NCBI GenBank assembly: GCA_047600805.1
Contig: JASGKG010000001.1
Span: 2,170,001 to 2,234,000, forward strand
From: JADKHC01 sp047600805
GTDB taxonomy: Bacteria > Verrucomicrobiota > Verrucomicrobiia > Opitutales > Opitutaceae
Direction: 5' to 3'
Length of the DNA: 64,000 nucleotides
Shown here: piece by piece, positions 36,808 through 45,970 of the stretch
Position numbering within the stretch: position 1 is the stretch's first letter
How the letters are laid out: each line of letters opens with the position of its first letter
Translations under genes and position numbers: made by a program
Notes under the pieces: model-generated
Databases searched by the model: none
What the model saw: only the letters and a program-made list of their open reading frames with translations
Told to the model about the DNA's origin: nothing

Positions 36808-37872
36808 ATGCCCATCGCCGAAAGACAACCTCGCGTGACGATCAAGGACGTGGCCCGCACCGCTGGCGTTCACTTCACCACCGTGTCGCTCGCCTTGAGG
36901 CATCATCCGAGTATTCCGCGCGCCACACGCGAACGAATAGAGAGCATCGCAAAGGAAATTGGTTACACACCAAACCCAGTATTCAGCGCGCTCACTCATT
37001 TTCGTGTACACGGTCGCATCCGTGCCACTCCTCCGCGTGTCGCTTATCTGATCAATCATCCGCTTGAACGATTCCATCACGAGCAGGCTTTTTGGAACGG
37101 CGCGAAAGAACAGGCGGAAATGCTGGGTTACGAACTAGAACTCATCTCCGTCAGCAAGGGACATCACGACTCCAAGAGTCTCGCGCGCTACCTGAAGGGA
37201 CAGAACATCACCGGGATTATCATCGCCGGCTTTGAGCCCGGGCTTGCCGAGCTGAAGCTCGATTGGAACGACTATGCGATCGTGAAAATCAACTCGCTGC
37301 ACATGGCGCCGCACACGACGAGCGTATCCAACGACCAGCGACAAGATGTCCGCGTGGCTTTTCGGGAGATGCTTGCGCGAGGCTACCGCCGGATCGGCCT
37401 CGCGGTCGGCAGAACGGACGAGGAAAGCACCCAGTTTCGCCACGCGGCTGGTTATCTTATTGAACGTGTCGCCGTTCCTGCAAAAGACCACATACCCGAA
37501 CTACTCTTTCCACACCATTTGAGTTACGAGGAAGTGAGCGCCTTGCTCGGCCAATGGGTGCGAAAGCATAAAGTCGACGCCGTGCTCTGCAATTGGGCCT
37601 CGGTCGACGATCTTCTGGAACGGGCCGGTTTGCGTGTTCCCAAGGACGTCGCATGCGCCTGTCTTTGCCTCATCGATGAGGCAACCCATTTGGCGGGCGT
37701 TTGTCCCAACCTGCACCTCGTAGGAGTGAAAGCTGTTTCGCTCTTAACCAGTCAATTGAAACAAGGCACGCGCGGCGTGGCCGAGTTCGCCTCCTCCACG
37801 TACGTTCGCAGCCGCTGGCAGGACGGCCCGTCGGCGCCTTTCAAACATCAGGTTGAAGCACTCGCCTCATGA
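36808..37872 (+). CDS. LacI-family transcriptional regulator 1
   Basis: The 354-residue protein has an N-terminal LacI-type helix-turn-helix with hinge helix (VTIKDVARTAGVHFTTVSLA, then LRHHPSIPRATRERIESIAK). A periplasmic-binding-protein-like effector domain follows, with RVAYLINHPL, GIIIAGFEPG and RRIGLAVGRTDEESTQFRHA. It should bind an operator as a dimer or tetramer and release it on binding a sugar. The C-terminal tail reads TYVRSRWQDG. Its stop overlaps the start of the second regulator by four bases, so both are made from one transcript. The palindrome O1 lies 110 bp upstream, consistent with autoregulation. Confidence 0.92.
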   Translation: MPIAERQPRVTIKDVARTAGVHFTTVSLALRHHPSIPRATRERIESIAKEIGYTPNPVFSALTHFRVHGRIRATPPRVAYLINHPLERFHHEQAFWNGAKEQAEMLGYELELISVSKGHHDSKSLARYLKGQNITGIIIAGFEPGLAELKLDWNDYAIVKINSLHMAPHTTSVSNDQRQDVRVAFREMLARGYRRIGLAVGRTDEESTQFRHAAGYLIERVAVPAKDHIPELLFPHHLSYEEVSALLGQWVRKHKVDAVLCNWASVDDLLERAGLRVPKDVACACLCLIDEATHLAGVCPNLHLVGVKAVSLLTSQLKQGTRGVAEFASSTYVRSRWQDGPSAPFKHQVEALAS

Positions 37873-38996
37873 CCCGTCGCCCTACAGCCGGGACGAAAAA
37901 ATATCCCACGATGAACGACGTGGCCGCAGCTGTGGGCGTGCATCCGACCACCGTCTCGCTCGCGCTGCGGTCGCATCCCAGCATTCCACTCGCGACGCGC
38001 ACTCGCATCCTCACGGCGGTGCGTGAAATCGGATACATTCGCGATCCTCTGCTCGACGCGTTCAATTATCACCGCTGCTGCAAACACACGACCAAACAGG
38101 TCGCCTCGATCGCCTTCGTCGCTGACGCAAACTCCGCACCTTTCTTCAACGGCTCGTCTTATCATCCCCTGGTTTATGAGGGCGTGCGCGCAGTCGCGGA
38201 TCCTCAGCACCTCTCGCTTGAGGTTTTCCATCTGGGAGCAAACGGTCTGTCGCCGTCACGGTTGAACACGATTCTCACCTCGCGCGGCATTACCGGTGTG
38301 CTGCTTTCGACTTTCACGCTCGCGACGAAGGACATCGAACTGGAGTGGGAAAACTTCAGCACGGTTAAGATCGAGTCACATCATCTCCTGCCCCAGATGG
38401 ACGTTGTCTCGAACGACCAGTGCCAGGCAGCACGTCTTTGCATGCGGAAACTTCGCGAACTCGGCTATCGACGCATCGGGCTCGCCACGGCGCTGGATGA
38501 CGAGACCCGCTTGCTCGATAACTTCAGCACGGGCGTGCTCGTCGAGCAGGCTGATTTGCCCGCAGCTGAGTGCGTGCCTCCGCTCTTGTTCAAGCGCACT
38601 TCCCTGACCGAAATCGCCGGTCACCTCGCTTCTTGGGTCAGAGACAACGACGTCGACGTGATCATGACCAACTGGAACGAATTTTTTCGCGAAGCGTCCT
38701 GGATGACCGCTGAAGGCATTCGTTTCCCGACCAATCCACCGCTCCATATTCCGCGTGATGTGGCATTCGCGTCCCTCGACGCGCCTTCCGACCGCCCGCA
38801 CGTGGCCGGCATTGTTCAAAACCACAAGCTCGTCGGCATGCGCGCGATGGAGCACCTCGAAGTTTTGGTAAAAACTTACCAACGCGGCGCACCTAAAAAC
38901 CCTTCCGGAACGTACGTTCCCGGTTACTGGCGCGATGGCACGACGGTTCCGAAAAAAATTGTGCGGCGCACCCGCGTGCAAGGCGTTTCACTCTAA
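37869..38996 (+). CDS. LacI-family transcriptional regulator 2
   Basis: The 375-residue protein has the same architecture as regulator 1: HTH (PTMNDVAAAVGVHPTTVSLA, then LRSHPSIPLATRTRI) and a sugar-binding-protein-like effector domain (IAFVADANSAPFFNGSSYHP, RRIGLATALDDETRLL). The recognition helices of both regulators share GVHxTTVSLALRxHPSIPxATR. They are tandem paralogs that might bind the same operator and even form heterodimers. The start codon overlaps the end of regulator 1 by four bases, and the stop codon lies within operator candidate O2. The GH1 gene follows 140 bp later. Confidence 0.92.
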   Translation: MTRRPTAGTKKYPTMNDVAAAVGVHPTTVSLALRSHPSIPLATRTRILTAVREIGYIRDPLLDAFNYHRCCKHTTKQVASIAFVADANSAPFFNGSSYHPLVYEGVRAVADPQHLSLEVFHLGANGLSPSRLNTILTSRGITGVLLSTFTLATKDIELEWENFSTVKIESHHLLPQMDVVSNDQCQAARLCMRKLRELGYRRIGLATALDDETRLLDNFSTGVLVEQADLPAAECVPPLLFKRTSLTEIAGHLASWVRDNDVDVIMTNWNEFFREASWMTAEGIRFPTNPPLHIPRDVAFASLDAPSDRPHVAGIVQNHKLVGMRAMEHLEVLVKTYQRGAPKNPSGTYVPGYWRDGTTVPKKIVRRTRVQGVSL

Positions 38997-39005
38997 CGTA
39001 AGTGT
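38990..39005. promoter_or_regulatory. LacI-type operator candidate O2, before the GH1 gene
   Basis: The 16-mer ACTCTAACGTAAGTGT differs from O1 in one base. It overlaps the stop codon of LacI regulator 2 and lies 132 bp before the GH1 start. It could control a separate promoter for the GH1-MFS operon. Confidence 0.7.
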
Positions 39006-39136
39006 CCTCTGGCGATTGCTCGAATGCGGCACGTTCTTGAACGTGGTCCCGCATTCAGTCTTCCAGCCGCGCAAGCCGCTTCGTCCCTGGCAAAAGCAGG
39101 ACGTATCAAAAGACTGCATACACCCCAAAACAGATC

Positions 39137-40480
39137 ATGCGCACCCTCGCCTTCCCGAAGAATTTCGTCTGGGGCGTAGCCATGGCTGCTCCGCAGATCG
39201 AGGGAGCTTCATTCACGGACGGGAAAGGGCCATCGATTTGGGATACGTTCGCACGCCTGCCCGGGAAAATCCGCAACGGCGACCATCTCGATATCGCGTG
39301 CGATCACTACCACCGGTTCCGCGACGATTTTGCGCTCATGGCAAAACTGGGCGTCAAAAACTACCGCCTTTCGATCGCATGGCCGCGGCTCCTGCCCGAC
39401 GGAAGAGGATCGATCAATCAGAGCGGACTGGATTTCTATAACCAACTGTTCGATGCCATGCTCGAACATGGCATTACCCCATGGGTGACGATGTTCCACT
39501 GGGATTTGCCCCAAGCACTGGAAGACGAAGGCGGCTGGCGCACCCGCAAAACCACGGATGCCTTCGCTGCATATGCGGACTTGATCGTCAAAACATATGG
39601 CGATCGCGTGAAGAACTGGATCACGTTGAACGAAATCGTTTGCTTCACAGCTTATGGTTATGGAATCGGCAATAAGGCACCGGGCGCTCAAGAATCCGAA
39701 CGTGTTGTAAACCAAACCTTCCACCACGCATTATTAGGTCACGGGCACGCCGTGCGCGCGGTTCGAGAGCACGGCCGGCGCGGCTCGCAGGTGGGCCTCG
39801 CCGACAACCCCGCTGTTTCCGTTCCCATAACAGAAACGGAGCGGGATATCGCCGCAGCGAAGAAGGCTTTCATCGCCGACAATATTCGCGTCCTCGATCC
39901 TATCTTCCGCGGACGGTATTCTCCTGCGTATCTGCGCAAGGCTGGCGCAGCGGCACCACGGTGCGAGAAGCGAGATTTCGAACTGATTGCTTTGCCGACC
40001 GATTTCATAGGTCTAAATATCCACACAGGTTGTTTCGTGCGGGCGGGCAAGCACGGCCACCCGGAAAAACTCCCCTTCCCGAGCAGCTACCCTCGGGCAG
40101 ACAGCCCTTGGATTTACAATATTCCTCAGGCGATCCACTGGGCTCCGCGCTTTGTGGCCGACATCTACGGCGCAAAAGCCATCTACATCACTGAAAACGG
40201 CACCGGCTACAACGACCCTCCGCCGGTCGACGACGAAGTGATCGACCTCCATCGCCGCGAATACCTCCGCAACCATCTGCGAGAACTACACGGTTCCATC
40301 ACGATGGGCGCTCCCGTGAAAGGCTACTTCCTCTGGTCGTTTCTGGACAATTTCGAGTGGGAAGAAGGCTACGAACGCCGGTTCGGCACCGTTTACGTCG
40401 ACTTCAACTCACAAAAACGCACACCCAAACTCAGCGCCCAGTGGTACGCGCGAGTGATGGCCGAAAACCGTCTCGTTTAG
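39137..40480 (+). CDS. GH1 beta-glucosidase
   Basis: The 447-residue cytoplasmic TIM-barrel enzyme starts with FPKNFVWGVAMAAPQIEGAS, where the family normally has A-x-x-A-Y-Q. The acid/base is Glu166 in WITLNEIVC; the usual TxNEP is TLNEI, with Ile after Glu. The nucleophile is Glu353 in IYITENGTGYND. HWDLPQALEDEGGW and RLSIAWPRLLPDG are standard. It should split beta-glucosides such as cellobiose or related disaccharides after uptake. The lack of a signal peptide fits intracellular use. It is the first gene of a two-gene operon with the MFS carrier (16 bp gap) and carries an operator candidate upstream. Confidence 0.93.
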   Translation: MRTLAFPKNFVWGVAMAAPQIEGASFTDGKGPSIWDTFARLPGKIRNGDHLDIACDHYHRFRDDFALMAKLGVKNYRLSIAWPRLLPDGRGSINQSGLDFYNQLFDAMLEHGITPWVTMFHWDLPQALEDEGGWRTRKTTDAFAAYADLIVKTYGDRVKNWITLNEIVCFTAYGYGIGNKAPGAQESERVVNQTFHHALLGHGHAVRAVREHGRRGSQVGLADNPAVSVPITETERDIAAAKKAFIADNIRVLDPIFRGRYSPAYLRKAGAAAPRCEKRDFELIALPTDFIGLNIHTGCFVRAGKHGHPEKLPFPSSYPRADSPWIYNIPQAIHWAPRFVADIYGAKAIYITENGTGYNDPPPVDDEVIDLHRREYLRNHLRELHGSITMGAPVKGYFLWSFLDNFEWEEGYERRFGTVYVDFNSQKRTPKLSAQWYARVMAENRLV

Positions 40481-40496
40481 CCCAGCACGCTTTCCC

Positions 40497-42179
40497 ATGA
40501 CCGAGTCCAAGAAATTCTATCATCATGCCCTCTTTTGGGTGCCCACGCTGTATCTCGCGATGGGCATTCCTTACAACGTAATCAACGGCACTGCCGTCCG
40601 GATGTATAAGTCGCTTGGATACAGCGACGGCATGATAACCGTGGCTGTCGGTAGCATTGGCGTGGCGTGGTCGCTCAAACCGCTATGGGCGGCGTTCCTC
40701 GACATGTATCGGACGAAGAAATTTTTCGTCCTCACAATGGAGTGGCTTTGCGGCATCCTTTTTGCAGCCATATCGCTTTCCGTTTCAGGACCGGGCTTTT
40801 TCGGAACAAGTATCGCGCTGTTTTGGGTGGCAGCCTTTGCGTCATCGACCCAAGACATCTGCGCCGACGGCGTTTACCTAAACTCCCTCGACAAACCAGC
40901 GCAGGCGCGTTTCGCCGGCCTGCAAGGCGCGTTTTGGGTCCTTGGCAAAGTCCTGGCGACAGGGCTGCTGATCTCCGTGCTCGACAGCGTCAAAGCGAGC
41001 CACGGCTGGAGTGAGCAAAAGCTCTGGCAAACCGTCATGCTCACGTGTGGGACGACCATGGGCGTCCTCGCTCTTTACCACCGCTTTGTTCTCCCCTCCG
41101 GCGGCGCTGGCCAAAAACCCGAAGGAGGCGTAGCCCAGGTGATACGCGAATTCGGACACACCGCCACGACGTTTTTCCACAAACGCGAATTTTGGGGCAT
41201 GATCGCCTTTGTGTTTTTCTATCGGTTCGGTGAGGGTCTTATTCTGATGGAAGGCCAGCTCTTTCTCCAAGGAGCCAAGGAACAGGGCGGCCTCGGGCTT
41301 ACAGCGGGTCAGGCCAGTCAGATCGACGCGATCTACGGCACCGTCGCATGCATTGTCGGCGGCCTGATCGGAGGGTGGTTCGCAGGTAAAGTCGGCTTGA
41401 AGCGATCGCTCTGGATCCTGGGATTGGCGCTCAACGTGCCGCATTTCACGTTTGTTTACCTCAGCCACTACGCCGCTCCCGGACACGGGCTGCCTTACTC
41501 CACGATCGCGACCCTTGTCTCTATTGAGAAGTTTGGTTATGGCTTCGGCATGGTGGGCAACATGATCTACATGATGCAGCAACTCGCGCCCGGACGAAGC
41601 GCGATGACCCACTACGCTTTTGCGACTTCGCTGATGAATTTGATGCTCGTTCCCACGGCCATGATCTCCGGCCCACTCGCGGAACACTTCAGCTTCTCGT
41701 GGTTTTTCGTCATCGTGATGTTTGCCTCGGTGCCCTCGGTCCTGGCTGCTTGGCGCGCACCGTTTCCGCGAGCGCAGACGGACCACATCGACGAAAACGG
41801 CTGTACCGTAACCGAGGACGATCCCCAACGGCTCGACGCGCTCCAGCAGACCGTGCAGCGTATTGCAGGACGCGCGTCGATTTACGCGATGCTGAACATA
41901 TTGGTGATCCTCGTGATCGATTCGAAAATCCTGGGCTCGCTACAAGGAAAACCTGAAGGCACAGGCGCAGTTCAGTTTTGGCTGCTGGCCACGAGCGCCG
42001 TTCTGAAAATCTTTTTGACCCAGCTCACATTTCAAAACGCAAAACGGGCATACACGCAGCTACCCGATCAACCAAAAAATCCCTATTTGAGAAACGCGCG
42101 TGGAGCCAAAATCGCCTCCGTCGCGTGTATCGCAGTAACCGCCGGGATCCTCTTTTTCGCCTACAAGCAGGCCTTCTGA
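40497..42179 (+). CDS. MFS transporter of AmpG-like type, probable glucoside carrier
   Basis: The 560-residue protein has 12 or more hydrophobic segments. The N-terminal part with PTLYLAMGIPYNVINGTAV, then AFASSTQDICADGVYLNSLD resembles the PAT/AmpG branch of the major facilitator superfamily, whose members import glycosides and muropeptides. TTFFHKREFWGMIAFVFFYR opens the second half. The gene follows the GH1 gene after 16 bp, so it probably delivers the substrate that the glucosidase cleaves. That is an inference from position; the substrate itself is not readable. It is convergent with the SGNH gene at 42186. Confidence 0.85.
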   Translation: MTESKKFYHHALFWVPTLYLAMGIPYNVINGTAVRMYKSLGYSDGMITVAVGSIGVAWSLKPLWAAFLDMYRTKKFFVLTMEWLCGILFAAISLSVSGPGFFGTSIALFWVAAFASSTQDICADGVYLNSLDKPAQARFAGLQGAFWVLGKVLATGLLISVLDSVKASHGWSEQKLWQTVMLTCGTTMGVLALYHRFVLPSGGAGQKPEGGVAQVIREFGHTATTFFHKREFWGMIAFVFFYRFGEGLILMEGQLFLQGAKEQGGLGLTAGQASQIDAIYGTVACIVGGLIGGWFAGKVGLKRSLWILGLALNVPHFTFVYLSHYAAPGHGLPYSTIATLVSIEKFGYGFGMVGNMIYMMQQLAPGRSAMTHYAFATSLMNLMLVPTAMISGPLAEHFSFSWFFVIVMFASVPSVLAAWRAPFPRAQTDHIDENGCTVTEDDPQRLDALQQTVQRIAGRASIYAMLNILVILVIDSKILGSLQGKPEGTGAVQFWLLATSAVLKIFLTQLTFQNAKRAYTQLPDQPKNPYLRNARGAKIASVACIAVTAGILFFAYKQAF

Positions 42180-42185
42180 GTTATT

Positions 42186-43982
42186 CTATTTTTTCTCAGT
42201 AGGCAGCCCGGGGTATCGCGGCTCAATCTCCCGAACCCGAGCAAATGCTTCGGCTGCAGCTGTCGATTTGCCGAGTCCTTGCTGGGCCAATGCGAGCGCG
42301 AAAAGAGTATCGGCATCGTCGGCAATTTTCGCTCGGCACCTTTCCAGCAACGGCACGGCACGCTCTGCAAATCCAAGGGCCACATAAGCCATGCCCACAT
42401 TCCTACGCAGCATCCAATCGCCAGGCCTAAGCGCCAAAGCTCGCTCGTAAATCGCGGCCAACCCTTCCTTATTTTCGGGCTGCAACAAGATTTGCGACGC
42501 TACGGCGGCTCGTTCCGCATAGAATTTCTGGCGCGCAGCGTTGTCGGATTGTGCGGTGAACGGTGGCCGAGAAACACGCGCCTGCATTTCCTTTATAATC
42601 ATTCCCTGCTCGTAGGCCGTGTACGCTAAGCGATGCCGAAGCTCTGCCATGGGGAGAAGATCGTTTCCCGTTTTCTGCTCTTTAATTTTACCAGCCCTAA
42701 CCAACGTTTTGGAAACCTGTGCGAAGAGTTCGCGAGCAACAATGTATGTCCCCTGGAAATTGAGATGCACGTGCTCGTACAACAACTCGTCTCCGATCAC
42801 ACCTTTTGGGGATGTCTTTTCAGCAGCTGCGACCAGATCGACAACCTGTAGACCACCGGCGGACAAATCTCGGATAACTCGGTTCAAATCAGAATCTGTG
42901 CGGAATCGCAGCGCGTCCAGATCCAGGGCGGCTTGCAGGTGAACCTTGGCTTCCTCATCGCGGCCTTGACGCAATAACAGTTTGCCAAATCTAAAACGAA
43001 GATCGGCAAAATGATCGTCCAACCGCAGCGCATCGCGGTAGTGCGTCTCGGCCGCTCCATCATCGCCGGCAGCGAAATCGCAGTTGCCGGCCTCGAAGGC
43101 GTTGTTCCATTTTTGGAGATCGTCGCCCGCCAGTCCAGGTGCATGCCGCGACTGAAAAGGCGCGAAATCCTTTTGGTTTGTCAGGACGGTGCAGAAGAAC
43201 GCCTCGGCCTGAGCACGCCGCGCGGCATCCGCGATCGCCATCAGGTTTTCACGAAAAAGTGCACGCATCGTCTGCAATCGAGGGTCGTCGCGATCAATCT
43301 CGTTTTTCAAAAACATCTGCATTCCGCCCCAATCGCCGAGTTGCTTCTTCGCATTGCCGGCTTTGCGGGCGAACGCCGCCAAAAGCTGGCCCGTGCGCGA
43401 CGACTTGATCAATTGGCCCGCACGGATCGCACTGGCCGAACCAAGAAATGGACTAAAAACAGTGCCCGGACCGTAAGGACCGATGACTTCGTTGTTGCCC
43501 TCGTAAACAATGAAAAGATCCGGCTGAATCTCGGCACAATCGTTTGCAAGCGCCCGAACCACGTGCGAATTGATCGCGGTGATCCCAGCGTTGACGATTT
43601 CGAAGTGAATTTCCGGATACGCAGCGCTAAGCAGCACGTCGAGTTGCCGAGAGATTGAGAAGGCCGGCTCCGGATCGCCCATCGCCGCTGAACTACCGAG
43701 AACAACGATCCGATAAGTGCCCGGAACCTTTGCAACAGGCAGCCGGATCGATTGGGGACGCCTGATAAGTTCAGGTGGGAAATAGGGAGCAGTCACCCAA
43801 CGATTTTCCCGCCACCACAATTGCCCGTGAGCATCGCGTTCTTGTCGGAAAAACCGGGTGTCGTGCCCGTAGCCGAACAAGCGCAATCCGAGTTCCAAAG
43901 CGCCAACACCGATAGCCATCACCAATATGGCCACGGCGAGGCCGAGGATCAATTTTTTCCACAGCGAAAGTGAGACGGCCAT
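42186..43982 (-). CDS. Membrane-anchored SGNH hydrolase-like protein with TPR repeats
   Basis: The 598-residue protein has an N-terminal membrane anchor (LILGLAVAILVMAIGVGALE). An SGNH-type fold follows, with VVLGSSAAMGDPEP (Ser98 in the nucleophile position), FIVYEGNNEVIGPYG and a C-terminal EHVHLNFQG supplying the catalytic His. A TPR-like region is inserted (NAFEAGNCDFAAGDDGAAET, RLDDHFADLRFRFGKLLLRQ) and two more TPR units end the protein (IYERALALRPGDWMLRRNVG). Such proteins occur with carbamoyltransferases and SxtJ in surface polymer clusters. I chose the ATG at 43982 because the 54-residue DUF5989 gene ends five bases upstream; an extended frame to 44081 would overlap that gene. Confidence 0.82.
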   Translation of the reverse strand: MAVSLSLWKKLILGLAVAILVMAIGVGALELGLRLFGYGHDTRFFRQERDAHGQLWWRENRWVTAPYFPPELIRRPQSIRLPVAKVPGTYRIVVLGSSAAMGDPEPAFSISRQLDVLLSAAYPEIHFEIVNAGITAINSHVVRALANDCAEIQPDLFIVYEGNNEVIGPYGPGTVFSPFLGSASAIRAGQLIKSSRTGQLLAAFARKAGNAKKQLGDWGGMQMFLKNEIDRDDPRLQTMRALFRENLMAIADAARRAQAEAFFCTVLTNQKDFAPFQSRHAPGLAGDDLQKWNNAFEAGNCDFAAGDDGAAETHYRDALRLDDHFADLRFRFGKLLLRQGRDEEAKVHLQAALDLDALRFRTDSDLNRVIRDLSAGGLQVVDLVAAAEKTSPKGVIGDELLYEHVHLNFQGTYIVARELFAQVSKTLVRAGKIKEQKTGNDLLPMAELRHRLAYTAYEQGMIIKEMQARVSRPPFTAQSDNAARQKFYAERAAVASQILLQPENKEGLAAIYERALALRPGDWMLRRNVGMAYVALGFAERAVPLLERCRAKIADDADTLFALALAQQGLGKSTAAAEAFARVREIEPRYPGLPTEKK

Positions 43983-43987
43983 GAGGT

Positions 43988-44152
43988 TCAGAAAAGCGAG
44001 TAAATAAAGGGCGAAATCGTCGACACCCCAACCACAAGAAAAGATATAAACAACAGCATCACGACCAGCGGAATAATCCACCAGGCTTTATGTGCGCGCG
44101 CAAAGGCCCAGAGTTCAGAAAAAAGGCGGGCGATGTTCTTCAGTCGGCGCAT
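43988..44152 (-). CDS. DUF5989-type small membrane protein
   Basis: This 54-residue gene starts one base after the carbamoyltransferase stop codon and ends five bases before the SGNH-TPR start. The product begins MRRLKNIARLFSELWAFARA, continues with a basic-aromatic HKAWW, one membrane helix (IIPLVVMLLFISFLVVGV) and ends STISPFIYSLF. The ELWxFxRxxKxWW...APFIYxLF pattern is that of the DUF5989 family. Its members are nearly always found with carbamoyltransferase and SxtJ genes. It probably acts as a small subunit or tether at the membrane. The function is unknown. Confidence 0.88.
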   Translation of the reverse strand: MRRLKNIARLFSELWAFARAHKAWWIIPLVVMLLFISFLVVGVSTISPFIYSLF

Positions 44153-44153
44153 T

Positions 44154-45968
44154 TTAATCGGGAGAAAAAGTTCGGGCGGGACGTTTTGAAAGAAGTTCTT
44201 TCGGCAAGCTACTTTTCTCGATCACGTGGTCGCCCAAGACAAGCACGTCCATGTCTGTGTCGAGGAAACACGCAATCGCCTCTCGCGGATGACAAACCGG
44301 CGGCTCACCGCGCACGTTGAACGAGGTATTGATCATTACCGGACAACCTGTCTGCTTTTCGAACGCCTTAAGAAGAGCGCGCAAAACCGGGTTAGCGTCA
44401 GCATCAACCGTCTGGACTCGGGCGGAATAATCCAGATGCGTGACGGCCGGAATCTCCGAGCGAATCTCTTTCACACGCTCAGTCATCGCGGCGTCCGCCG
44501 ACACGACGCTTGGCTTTCTCCGTGCTTCTTTCACCGGAGCCGTGAACAACATGTAGGGAGAGGCACATTCAAGGTCGAAGTACTCTGCCGCGCGTTCAGC
44601 GAGCACGATCGGAGCGAACGGCCTAAACGACTCACGGAACTTAATTTTCAGGTTCAACTTGCTCTGCATTTCGGGTGACCGCGCATCGGCTAAAATCGAC
44701 CGTGCACCCAGCGCACGCGGCCCAAATTCAGCTCGTCCGTGAAAAAACCCGACCACTTTGCCATCGGCAATGAAACGTGCGATTTTGAGGTACAGCTCTT
44801 CGCCAGCAAGCCGGTACGAATTCACACCAGCATCGCCCAGCGCTTGCACGAGCTCAGCGTCGGTGTAAGCAGGCCCAAGAAAGGCACCGCACATCAGGTC
44901 GCGTTTTGGAGCAGACCGCTGATTCCCGAAATGCAAAAAGTGCACCGCCAACGCCGCGCCCAACGCGCCGCCGGCATCGCCTGCCGCAGGCTGAACCCAA
45001 ATATTTTTGAACGGGCCTTCTCTCAACAACCTTCCGTTAGCGACACAGTTGAGCGCCACACCGCCGGCCATGCAGAGATTTTTCTCCCCGGTTTGCGAAT
45101 GGAGCGTACGCGCTAGGCGCAAAACGATTTTTTCAGTCACCTCCTGAATCGATCTCGCGAGATCACAATGCGCCTGTGTCATCGGAGCTTCAGGTTCGCG
45201 GCGCGGCACGTCGAAAAGTTTCGAAAAACGCGAGTTCGTCATCGTCTGCCCCTGAAGATAACCAAAGTACTCCAAGTTCATTCGAAATGAACCGTCCTCC
45301 TTGAGGTCGAGCAGCTTTGAACGAATGAGCTCGGCGAATCGCGGGTGCCCGTACGGGGCCAAGCCCATCAACTTATACTCACCTGAATTCACGCGAAAAC
45401 CGCAATGGTAGGTAAACGCTGAATACAAAAGGCCGAGTGAATGCGGGAAGCGAAGTTCATGCGTCAGTTCGAGCTGGCTGCCAGCGCCTCGTCCCAAGGC
45501 TGTGGTGGTCCATTCCCCCACTCCATCCAAAGTAAGAATGGCAGCACGTTCGAAAGGAGATGCAAAAAAAGCGCTGGCCGCGTGTGCCTCGTGATGGCCC
45601 GAAAAATAGACCGGAACGCTTGAGCAACCCAGGCGCGCGAGTTCGTCTTCGATCAGCGAGGGCAACCACAATTTGTTCTGCAACCAATCTGGGATGGCCG
45701 CAGCGAACGCCCGAAATCCTCGAGGAGCGACAGTCATCGCCGTTTTTAAGATGCGCTCGAATTTGAGGAGCGGCTTCTCGTAGTACACCACCGCATCCAA
45801 CGGACCACCCGCTTGCCTTAGGCACCATTGGACAGCGCCCCGTGGAAATGACGAATCATGTTTTATACGGCTAAAACGTTCCTCCTGGGCTGCCGCCATA
45901 ACCGAACCATTATCCAGCAACACGGCCGCCGAATCATGGTAAAATGCACTGATGCCCAGGATGCGCAT
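44154..45968 (-). CDS. Carbamoyltransferase (NodU/CmcH family)
   Basis: The 604-residue protein has the N-terminal carbamoyladenylate-forming domain: ILGISAFYHDSAAVLLDNGS, then YFSGHHEAHAASAFFASPFE with metal-binding His residues, and ILTLDGVGEW. A YrdC-like second domain follows with LCMAGGVALNCVANGRLL, FGPRALGARSILADARSPEM and INTSFNVRGEP. The family transfers carbamoyl from carbamoyl phosphate to hydroxyls of sugars or antibiotics. Here it is the second gene of the SxtJ - carbamoyltransferase - DUF5989 - SGNH-TPR operon. This points to carbamoylation of a surface glycan or secondary metabolite. All spacings within the operon are under six bases. Confidence 0.95.
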   Translation of the reverse strand: MRILGISAFYHDSAAVLLDNGSVMAAAQEERFSRIKHDSSFPRGAVQWCLRQAGGPLDAVVYYEKPLLKFERILKTAMTVAPRGFRAFAAAIPDWLQNKLWLPSLIEDELARLGCSSVPVYFSGHHEAHAASAFFASPFERAAILTLDGVGEWTTTALGRGAGSQLELTHELRFPHSLGLLYSAFTYHCGFRVNSGEYKLMGLAPYGHPRFAELIRSKLLDLKEDGSFRMNLEYFGYLQGQTMTNSRFSKLFDVPRREPEAPMTQAHCDLARSIQEVTEKIVLRLARTLHSQTGEKNLCMAGGVALNCVANGRLLREGPFKNIWVQPAAGDAGGALGAALAVHFLHFGNQRSAPKRDLMCGAFLGPAYTDAELVQALGDAGVNSYRLAGEELYLKIARFIADGKVVGFFHGRAEFGPRALGARSILADARSPEMQSKLNLKIKFRESFRPFAPIVLAERAAEYFDLECASPYMLFTAPVKEARRKPSVVSADAAMTERVKEIRSEIPAVTHLDYSARVQTVDADANPVLRALLKAFEKQTGCPVMINTSFNVRGEPPVCHPREAIACFLDTDMDVLVLGDHVIEKSSLPKELLSKRPARTFSPD

Positions 45969-45970
45969 CG

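Noticed and set aside
43983..44081. Upstream extension of the SGNH-TPR gene
   Set aside because: It overlaps the 54-residue DUF5989 gene, which fits its family end to end and sits at operon spacing.
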